Shown: piece after piece, positions 58,144 through 64,000 of the stretch
How the letters are laid out: each line of letters starts with the position of its first letter
Numbering within the stretch: position 1 is the stretch's first letter
DNA from: Ruminococcaceae bacterium UBA1405
GTDB lineage: Bacteria > Bacillota > Clostridia > Oscillospirales > Ruminococcaceae
Length of the DNA: 64,000 nt
Reading direction: 5' to 3'
Assembly (NCBI GenBank): GCA_002305685.1
Contig: DBQB01000016.1
Location: forward strand, 19,303-83,302
Notes under the pieces: generated by a model
Told to the model about the DNA's origin: nothing
The model's database searches: none
Seen by the model: the letters and a program-made list of their open reading frames with translations, nothing else
Position numbers and translations under genes: made by a program

Positions 58144-59337
58144 ATGAATTCGTTTGAGTTTTTCTCCCCCACCAAGGTCATCTTCGGCAAAGGGGTAGAG
58201 CAGCGGGTCGGTAAGGAAATCAAGGCTTGGGGCGGTACCCGGGTGCTGGTACATTTTGGCGGCGGCAGCGTCAAGAGAAGCGGTCTGCTGGACCGGGTGG
58301 AAGCTTCCCTGAAAGAAGCCGGCCTTTACTATGTGCTGCTGGGCGGCGCACAGCCCAATCCCCATCTGGCGCTGGTTCATGAAGGCATCCAGCTCTGCCG
58401 CAAGGAAAAGATCGACTTTATCCTGGCTGTGGGCGGCGGCTCCGCTATGGACTCGGCCAAAGGCATTGCACTGGGCGTTCCCTACGACGGGGAGGTCTGG
58501 GATTTCTATGACCGCAAAGCCAACCCGGTGACAGCGCTGCCTCACTGCAACATCCCCACCCTGGCTGCTTCCGGAAGCGAAACCAGCGACAGCTCGGTAA
58601 TCACCAACGAGGATGGCTGGCTGAAAAAGGGTTATTCTACCCCCTTCAACCGCCCCAAATTCACTCTGATGAATCCGGAGCTGCTCTACACCCTGCCGCC
58701 CTACCAGACTGCCTGCGGCATCGTGGATATTATGATGCACACCCTGGACCGGTATTTCTCCTATGGCGGCGTCAACGAGATGACCGATTCCATTGCCGAA
58801 GCGCTGCTGCGCAATGTGATCCACTATGGTCCCATCTGCATGGAGCAGCCGGAAAACTTTGAGGCCCGCTCTGAGATCATGTGGGCCGGAAGCCTATCCC
58901 ACAACCATCTCACCGGACTGGGCAAACCCGGCGACTGGTCTCCCCATCAGCTGGAGCATGAGCTGGGCGGCAAATTTGACGTAGCCCATGGCGCCGGCCT
59001 GGCCGCCATTTGGGGCGCCTGGGCGTATCATGTATACAAAGCCGATGTGAGCCGGTTTGTGCGTTACGCGCAGAATGTTTGGGGCATCCAGCAGGGAGAC
59101 GCCACCCCTGAGGAAACGGCTGTGAAAGGCATCGAGGCCACCCGCAATTTCTTCCACAGCCTGGGTATGCCCATCACCGTAGCCGAAATGCTGGGACGCC
59201 GTATGACCGACGAGGAGATCGAGGATCTCACCATCAAGGCCACCTGGTACGACCGCCGTACCCTGGGCAACCTGATGGTGCTGGACAAAGATGAAATCCG
59301 TAAGGTATATCAGGAATCCAACGTGGAAAAGATGTAA
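58144..59337 (+). CDS. Iron-containing (BDH/YqhD-like) alcohol dehydrogenase
   Basis: A 397-residue group III dehydrogenase. N-terminal FFSPTKVIFGKG; nucleotide site LAVGGGSAMDSAKGIA near residue 97; GSETSDSSVIT; iron ligands in the segment around DIMMHTLDRY and HQLEHELGGKFDVAHGAG. It reduces an aldehyde or ketone with NAD(P)H or runs in reverse. AGGAGG is 9 nt before the ATG at 58144; an upstream GTG overlaps this spacing. It lies 153 nt after the larA-like gene, so the pair may handle a hydroxy acid or aldehyde from sugar breakdown. Confidence 0.93.
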   Translation: MNSFEFFSPTKVIFGKGVEQRVGKEIKAWGGTRVLVHFGGGSVKRSGLLDRVEASLKEAGLYYVLLGGAQPNPHLALVHEGIQLCRKEKIDFILAVGGGSAMDSAKGIALGVPYDGEVWDFYDRKANPVTALPHCNIPTLAASGSETSDSSVITNEDGWLKKGYSTPFNRPKFTLMNPELLYTLPPYQTACGIVDIMMHTLDRYFSYGGVNEMTDSIAEALLRNVIHYGPICMEQPENFEARSEIMWAGSLSHNHLTGLGKPGDWSPHQLEHELGGKFDVAHGAGLAAIWGAWAYHVYKADVSRFVRYAQNVWGIQQGDATPEETAVKGIEATRNFFHSLGMPITVAEMLGRRMTDEEIEDLTIKATWYDRRTLGNLMVLDKDEIRKVYQESNVEKM

Positions 59338-59358
59338 AACTTTCCCGACAACAAAGAT

Positions 59359-59396
59359 GGGTGAAGCGCAGGGCTTTCTGCGCTTCACCCAAAGTT
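59359..59396. terminator. Terminator between ADH and luxS
   Basis: GGGTGAAGCGCAG pairs perfectly with CTGCGCTTCACCC (13 bp, 6-nt loop). It sits between two converging genes and can serve both; the T-run is better on the plus strand. Confidence 0.85.
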
Positions 59397-59421
59397 TTAT
59401 CCTCTATTATCTGCCAATCCG

Positions 59422-59892
59422 TTATTTCAGATGGTATTCATAATCCATCATCGGTTCGCTCCAACCGCGCAAAACCTGCTGCATATCTGCGGCAATGGCC
59501 TTGGCCCCTGCCAGATCATGCTCAAGATAGTTGCCGCACTCCCGGCTCAGCTGTGCGCCGGGGATAGGACCCTCAAACGCCGCAATAAAATCCAGTGTCT
59601 CCAAAAACAGATGGAGCGCCTGCAAATGGGTCATTCCCCGGGTGAGAAAATAAAATCCGGTCCGGCACCCCATCGGCCCCACATAGACAATGGAATCGGT
59701 ATAAGGACTATTGCGCACATAGGTGGCAAAGAGATGCTCAAAACTATGGATGGCTGCGTTCTCCAGATACTTCCCGGAGTTAGGAACCACCATACGGATA
59801 TCGTAGGTAACAATATCCCGGTCAATGCGGGAGATATACATCCCCTTTTGCAGCCGGTCATGATCGACACAAAAGCTTGCTATTTTTTCCAT
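59422..59892 (-). CDS. luxS: S-ribosylhomocysteine lyase LuxS
   Basis: A 156-residue iron enzyme splitting S-ribosylhomocysteine into homocysteine and the AI-2 precursor. Metal ligands: HSFEH at 49-53 (the usual HTLEH form) and Cys119 in RECGNY; the catalytic Cys76 in GPMGCRTGFY. Length is typical. It has its own promoter (59920-59948). The partner nucleosidase is not in the window. Confidence 0.96.
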   Translation of the reverse strand: MEKIASFCVDHDRLQKGMYISRIDRDIVTYDIRMVVPNSGKYLENAAIHSFEHLFATYVRNSPYTDSIVYVGPMGCRTGFYFLTRGMTHLQALHLFLETLDFIAAFEGPIPGAQLSRECGNYLEHDLAGAKAIAADMQQVLRGWSEPMMDYEYHLK

Positions 59893-59919
59893 TTTATATC
59901 CGCCTTTACTTTTTTCTTT

Positions 59920-59948
59920 ATCTTATCATTGGGATCGGGCTGTGTCAA
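59920..59948 (-). promoter_or_regulatory. Promoter for luxS
   Basis: On the minus strand: a perfect TTGACA, 17-nt spacer, TAAGAT, with a short leader of about 25 nt. Confidence 0.75.
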
Positions 59949-60021
59949 TTCCCGCTGTCTCTCACAAACCAGACACAGAAGGACGGCCGATTCCATATCG
60001 TGACAGAAAGGAGCGTTTGCC

Positions 60022-61986
60022 GTGCAAAAACCTCTGCGTTCTCTTCCTCTCTCACAGATGACCATCACCGATGGCTTTTGGAGCCGGTTTCAGGAACTGG
60101 TACGTACCCAGGTAATTCCATACCAGTGGAAAGCCCTCAACGATCAAATTGAAGGAGCTGCCCCCAGCTACTGTATGCACAACTTCCGGGTTGCCGCCGG
60201 GATGGAAACCGGGACCTTCGGCGGCCATGTTTTCCAGGACAGTGATTTTGCCAAATGGCTGGAAGCGGTAGCCTATTCTCTGACCTGGCACCCTGACCCT
60301 GAGTTGGAGCGCACCGCCGATGAAGCCATCGACATTGTATGCGCTGCCCAGCAGCCCGACGGTTATCTGAATACCTATTATATCATCAACGGACTGGACA
60401 AACGTTTTACCAGTCTGATGAACAACCATGAGCTGTACTGTCTGGGACATTTTCTGGAAGGGGCCATCGCTTACTATCAGGCCACCGGAAAGGACAAGCT
60501 GCTCAAAGCGCTGATGCGCTATGTGGATTTGGTACAGCAGTGCATCGGACCCCAGGAAGGACAGCTGCACGGATATCCGGGACATGAAGTTATTGAGTTG
60601 GCACTGGTAAAACTGTACCAGATTACCCAAGAAGAGAGATATCTGCGTCTGGCCAAATATTTTATCGACCAGCGGGGACAGGAACCCAACTATTTCCGCC
60701 AGGAGATGCAGCAAAATCAAAACCGCTGGGCCTGGGAAAAGAGCTATTTCCAGTTTCAATACTATCAGGCAGGAAAACCGGTGCGTCAACAGGACGCCGC
60801 CGAAGGCCACGCTGTGCGGGCCGTTTATCTATACAGCGGCATGGCCGATGTCGCCCGGGAAACCGGCGATCCAACGCTGGTGGATGCCTGCAAAGCACTC
60901 TGGGATAACCTGACAGAGAAAAGAATGTATGTCACCGGCGGTATCGGTTCCTCCAAATACGGAGAGGCCTTCACCTTTGACTATGACCTTCCCAACGATA
61001 CCATCTACGGGGAAACCTGTGCTTCCATCGGCCTTGTTTTCTTCGCCCAGCGGATGTTGGAGCTGGACCCCGACGGGCGCTACGGGGATGTGATGGAGAA
61101 AGCCCTTTATAACGGCACCATCAGCGGAATGTCCCTGGACGGACGCAGCTTTTTCTATGTAAATCCCCTGGAAGTACTGCCGGAGGCAAGTCTCAAGGAT
61201 GAGGGGCATTCCCACGTCAAGGTACAGCGGCAAAAATGGTTTGGCTGTGCCTGCTGCCCGCCAAATCTGGCAAGACTGATCGCTTCTCTGGGAAACTATC
61301 TGTACAGCGTAGGAGAAAAAGACGCAAAAGAGATCCTTTACCAGCATCTGTATACCGGATCCTTGCTGGAAACCCAGCTGGACGGCAAAAAGGTTGCAAT
61401 TCGCACAAAAACCCGTTATCCATGGGAGGAAACCATCACCTTTACCTTGTCCATTCCGGAAGGGACGGCCGATTTTGCCTATGCCCTTCGGATTCCCGGC
61501 TGGTGCCGGGAGGGCAGCTTTTCGGTGACGGTAAACGGAAAACCACTCTTCCTCACACCGGAAAAAGGCTACATCACCCTTTCCGGCCCCTTCTCTGACG
61601 GAGACACGGTGGTCCTCACCCTGCCCATGCCGGTGGAGATGATCAGCGCCCATCCCAAGGTGCGGGAGGACGCCGGCAAGGTCTGCATCACCAGAGGGCC
61701 GGTGGTCTATTGTCTGGAACAGGAGGACAACGGAGCAGATCTGCACCGCATCTATCTAACTCCGGATACGGCGTTTACCTGCCAGTGGGAACCGCAGCTG
61801 CTGGACGGCGTGGTCACCTTGCAATGTACCGCTCTACAGCGCCAGGAAGCGCAGCCGGATGGCGCCCTATACCGCCGCTACACCCCTCCCACCGATCTTC
61901 CCAAGCCTTTGCGCTGGATTCCCTATTACAGCTGGGCCAACCGCAGCCCCGGTGAGATGTGCGTGTGGATCAAGATGAAATCATAA
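60022..61986 (+). CDS. GH127 beta-L-arabinofuranosidase (DUF1680)
   Basis: A 654-residue HypBA1-type retaining beta-L-arabinofuranosidase with a cysteine nucleophile. Barrel: SQMTITDGFW, QPDGYLNTYY, NHELYCLGH. The GEAF Glu at 315 (acid/base position), Zn ligands Glu331 and Cys333 (GETCAS) and the Cys411-Cys412 pair in CCPPN reproduce the HypBA1 spacing, with 16 residues between the two Glu. There is no signal peptide, so it acts on imported arabino-oligosaccharides from plant cell walls or hydroxyproline-rich glycoproteins. The start is GTG, 8 nt after GAAAGGAG. It diverges from luxS. Confidence 0.95.
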   Translation: MQKPLRSLPLSQMTITDGFWSRFQELVRTQVIPYQWKALNDQIEGAAPSYCMHNFRVAAGMETGTFGGHVFQDSDFAKWLEAVAYSLTWHPDPELERTADEAIDIVCAAQQPDGYLNTYYIINGLDKRFTSLMNNHELYCLGHFLEGAIAYYQATGKDKLLKALMRYVDLVQQCIGPQEGQLHGYPGHEVIELALVKLYQITQEERYLRLAKYFIDQRGQEPNYFRQEMQQNQNRWAWEKSYFQFQYYQAGKPVRQQDAAEGHAVRAVYLYSGMADVARETGDPTLVDACKALWDNLTEKRMYVTGGIGSSKYGEAFTFDYDLPNDTIYGETCASIGLVFFAQRMLELDPDGRYGDVMEKALYNGTISGMSLDGRSFFYVNPLEVLPEASLKDEGHSHVKVQRQKWFGCACCPPNLARLIASLGNYLYSVGEKDAKEILYQHLYTGSLLETQLDGKKVAIRTKTRYPWEETITFTLSIPEGTADFAYALRIPGWCREGSFSVTVNGKPLFLTPEKGYITLSGPFSDGDTVVLTLPMPVEMISAHPKVREDAGKVCITRGPVVYCLEQEDNGADLHRIYLTPDTAFTCQWEPQLLDGVVTLQCTALQRQEAQPDGALYRRYTPPTDLPKPLRWIPYYSWANRSPGEMCVWIKMKS

Positions 61987-62055
61987 AAGGGGGTTGCACC
62001 ACCCCATTGCAGATGCATTTTACTGTTTATGGTCAAATTTCCATTTTAGCGTGAA

Positions 62056-62099
62056 AAAGACGTCCTTTGGGCCATTCGGTCAAAAGGACGTCTTTATTA
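62056..62099 (+). terminator. Terminator of the GH127 gene
   Basis: AAAGACGTCCTTT pairs perfectly with AAAGGACGTCTTT (13 bp, 14-nt loop), then TATTATTT. About 70 nt past the stop. Confidence 0.88.
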
Positions 62100-62146
62100 T
62101 TTCACCCTATCCGATACCATCTTTCCAAAAACTGAACGGACAATCC

Positions 62147-62548
62147 TCATCTGCGCCCACGGCGGCGAAGCAGCCCTAAGGTACCAAATACCACCGTCAG
62201 GCTCAGGCCAATAATCAAGAGTGTGTTGATCAGGGCCTTTACCCTGCCAATGGTCAAGATATGCTCATAAGAACGCAGACGATTCAGAATATCCCGCTGA
62301 TGAATGATTGGGGAACCATCCTGAGGATCGGGGGTATCATCCGGCACCGGTTCATGGATGGATCGAATCGCTGCAAAGTGCGGCAGCAACGTCCGATCCA
62401 GTTTGCGCCACATCTGAACCAACTTGGATTCCCGATACAGCAGTGCATTGAGCAGCAAAGACACAGCCGTCATCGCCGAAGAAAACCACAAGAACAACTT
62501 TGCGGTATAAAAATCTTTTTTGTGTTCAGATGTTGATGACATTGACAT
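62147..62548 (-). CDS. Small membrane protein of unknown function
   Basis: A 133-residue protein with a short charged N-terminus, a first membrane helix (LFLWFSSAMTAVSLLLNALLY, residues about 18-38), a soluble loop of about 60 residues with an Asp/Pro stretch (PVPDDTPDPQDG), and a second helix (INTLLIIGLSLTVVFGTLGLL) before a basic end. No family is recognised. AGAGGGG precedes the ATG. The promoter is at 62683-62711. Confidence 0.7.
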   Translation of the reverse strand: MSMSSTSEHKKDFYTAKLFLWFSSAMTAVSLLLNALLYRESKLVQMWRKLDRTLLPHFAAIRSIHEPVPDDTPDPQDGSPIIHQRDILNRLRSYEHILTIGRVKALINTLLIIGLSLTVVFGTLGLLRRRGRR

Positions 62549-62682
62549 AACAGCCCCTCTCCTTCCGGAACGTTGTTGCGTCTTGCGCTATGGCAAAAAC
62601 CTGTATCGATCGAGTGATTCTTCCGTTTTTCTGCCGCCATATTGGACGGATCGATCGCAGCCATTGGAACCACCCTATCGAT

Positions 62683-62711
62683 ATTGTAACATGAAAGAAT
62701 GAACAATTCAA
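62683..62711 (-). promoter_or_regulatory. Promoter for the small membrane protein gene
   Basis: On the minus strand: TTGAAT, 17-nt spacer, TACAAT, leading to a leader of about 130 nt. Confidence 0.6.
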
Positions 62712-62806
62712 ATATATCTCTTAACATTTTCCTTCTGCTAAAGCCTTTTGCCTGTGCATATACTGCTCTGTGACGGGAGGAACCTTTGGAAAAGGAGTGG
62801 AAAACA

Positions 62807-63841
62807 ATGATGGAACGGCGACTGTTTCAAGCCCTTTGCCGCTTGTCGCTTTTTCTGGTCTTTCTTTGCGTCTGTATGCTGTCCCTGTGGAACGATCGGG
62901 TCTATCCCGCTTATGCCCAGCAGAATGATTTCATTCGTTGGGTCGATTTTGATGTGCCTGCCGAAGCAATGCAGGCTGCGTTGGAGCAGGATATTTCCAC
63001 CTATGGCTCTCAAAATCATCTCTCCTGGATTTCTCTCTTGGCGTTTTTGGCCGCCCGCTATGGCGGGGACTGGAATCTCTATCGACCCGACCATCTCACC
63101 AATCTATGCGAAAAAATACGCTCAGGGGAAACGCTGGAAAGCATAAGCGCCGGAATGAAAGGCTTTGACTATTATCAGGAAGCCTATCAGGCTGTATTGG
63201 GAGGCTTTGTAGGGGTTTGGCAGCGGCAGCTCCCCGATAAGGTCACCGGTATCCCCTCTCGCACCGAGAGCTATGGGCTGAAGGCTTTTTCCCCCATCGC
63301 CGAAGGATACGGATATTCCCATTATGACGATTTTGGAAACTCACGCAGTTATGGATACCGCCGCAAACATCTGGGGAATGATTTGATCGGCGCTGTTGGC
63401 ACACCGGTGGTGGCGGTGGAATCGGGGATCGTAGAACAGGCAGGCTGGAACCAGTATGGTGGCTGGCGAATTGGGATCCGCAGTTTCGACGGAAAACGAT
63501 ACTATTATTATGCACATCTGCGAAAGGATCATCCGTTTGCCTGGGAGATAAAACCCGGCGATCTGGTGCGGGGCGGCGATGTCATCGGATATCTGGGCAT
63601 GACAGGCTACAGCACCACGGAAAACGTCAACGGGATGTCGGTACCGCATCTGCACTTCGGGATGCAGCTGATCTTCGATCCATCCCAGAAGGAGGGAGAA
63701 GCGGAAATCTGGATTGACGTGTATCAGCTGGTGCGGCTGCTCTCCGCCAACCGCGCCACCGTATGCAGGGATCCGGATACTGGGGAGATGGTTCGCAAAT
63801 ATCAGGCATACGATGAACACTTTGCCGGATACCTGGACTAA
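62807..63841 (+). CDS. Exported M23 family peptidase
   Basis: A 344-residue secreted or membrane-tethered metallopeptidase. An N-terminal membrane segment (LCRLSLFLVFLCVCMLSL) is followed by about 170 residues without a known domain and a C-terminal M23 (LytM) domain. The zinc motif is RKHLGNDLIG near residue 190, and the second His pair is in HLHFG near residue 275. ATG at 62807 with AAGGAG 9 nt upstream is chosen; a TTG at 62786 with GGGAGG is an alternative. It probably cuts peptidoglycan peptides. The unusual N-terminal region has no clear relatives I recognise. Confidence 0.85.
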   Translation: MMERRLFQALCRLSLFLVFLCVCMLSLWNDRVYPAYAQQNDFIRWVDFDVPAEAMQAALEQDISTYGSQNHLSWISLLAFLAARYGGDWNLYRPDHLTNLCEKIRSGETLESISAGMKGFDYYQEAYQAVLGGFVGVWQRQLPDKVTGIPSRTESYGLKAFSPIAEGYGYSHYDDFGNSRSYGYRRKHLGNDLIGAVGTPVVAVESGIVEQAGWNQYGGWRIGIRSFDGKRYYYYAHLRKDHPFAWEIKPGDLVRGGDVIGYLGMTGYSTTENVNGMSVPHLHFGMQLIFDPSQKEGEAEIWIDVYQLVRLLSANRATVCRDPDTGEMVRKYQAYDEHFAGYLD

Positions 63842-63940
63842 CCCGTCATCAGAAGATTCTGCCGCCTGGCCGTTTGGTTTCGAGCTCTATTTTCAAAGAT
63901 ACCTTTCAGCTTGTCTTGAAAACGGTAAGATTTTGCATAT

Positions 63941-63978
63941 AAAAAAGAGGACCGGTCGTTTTTACAACCGATCCTCTT
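63941..63978 (-). terminator. Terminator of the tRNA transcript
   Basis: On the minus strand AAAGAGGA and TCCTCTTT pair, with ATCGGT/ACCGGT-type inner pairing, followed by TTTTTT. It starts directly at the tRNA 3' end. Confidence 0.85.
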
Positions 63979-64000
63979 TGGTGAGCCATCGGAGATTCGA
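63979..64000 (-). tRNA. tRNA 3' end, probably tRNA-Lys (cut by window edge)
   Basis: The minus strand reads TTCGAA-type T-loop, then ATGGCTC, A and an encoded CCA at the 3' end. The ATGGCTC acceptor strand implies a 5' GAGCCAT, which matches B. subtilis-type tRNA-Lys. The anticodon lies outside the window, so the identity is inferred from the acceptor stem only. Confidence 0.75.

Overview
The window looks like chromosome from a spore-forming, anaerobic, Gram-positive member of the Clostridia, most likely an Oscillospiraceae/Ruminococcaceae-type gut bacterium. The evidence is moderate GC content, strong AGGAGG ribosome sites, frequent TTG/GTG starts, sigma-A type promoters, sporulation genes (spoVM, ytfJ/gerW), Ser-rich lipoprotein linkers, ThyX-based dTMP synthesis and Firmicutes gene order. 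No phage, insertion sequence, CRISPR array or rRNA is visible. One tRNA, probably tRNA-Lys, is cut by the right edge.

Layout. 1-5.8 kb: the amino-terminal part of an L-asparaginase (minus strand), a solo FakA-C-like domain protein, then a plus-strand operon of DUF3825 protein, yaaA, eutS and eutP behind a structured leader. 5.8-21.6 kb (minus strand): U32 tRNA-modification protein, mltG, 5-formyl-THF cyclo-ligase, DJ-1, GNAT, tmk/thyX, a lipoprotein, a GH105 hydrolase, rqcH, nif3, trmK, an MFS carrier and an orphan peptide-binding lipoprotein. 22-36.9 kb (minus strand): the classic Firmicutes block yicC-remA-gmk-rpoZ-priA-def-fmt-(zinc peptidase)-rsmB-rlmN-prpC-prkC-rsgA-thiN-spoVM. It lacks coaBC and rpe, and a 48-residue hydrophobic protein sits just before spoVM. 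37.1-40.5 kb: a biotin-dependent carboxyltransferase operon (12S-like, 1.3S-like, 5S-like subunits) with no membrane subunit, behind a leader with three tandem hairpins.

41-53 kb (minus strand): the condensin/sporulation/wall operon (M50 protease-scpA-scpB-DUF2953-ytfJ-dacF-rluB), rpmB, the DUF512-der-plsY-gpsA group, and DUF177-rpmF. 53.3-62 kb (mostly plus strand): HIT protein, phosphoribosyltransferase, then a carbohydrate/hydroxy-acid group: a beta-propeller sialidase-like protein, a larA family gene with a frameshift at a C7 tract, an iron-dependent alcohol dehydrogenase, luxS (minus strand) and a GH127 beta-L-arabinofuranosidase. The right end has a small membrane protein, an M23 peptidase and the tRNA end.

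Most of the window is housekeeping: translation, tRNA and rRNA modification, nucleotide and phospholipid synthesis, chromosome segregation and cell-wall turnover. The parts most worth attention are the DUF3825-yaaA-eutS-eutP operon, the two very small genes at 22.0-22.3 kb, the soluble transcarboxylase-type operon with its leader, and the frameshifted larA in the sugar-acid region.
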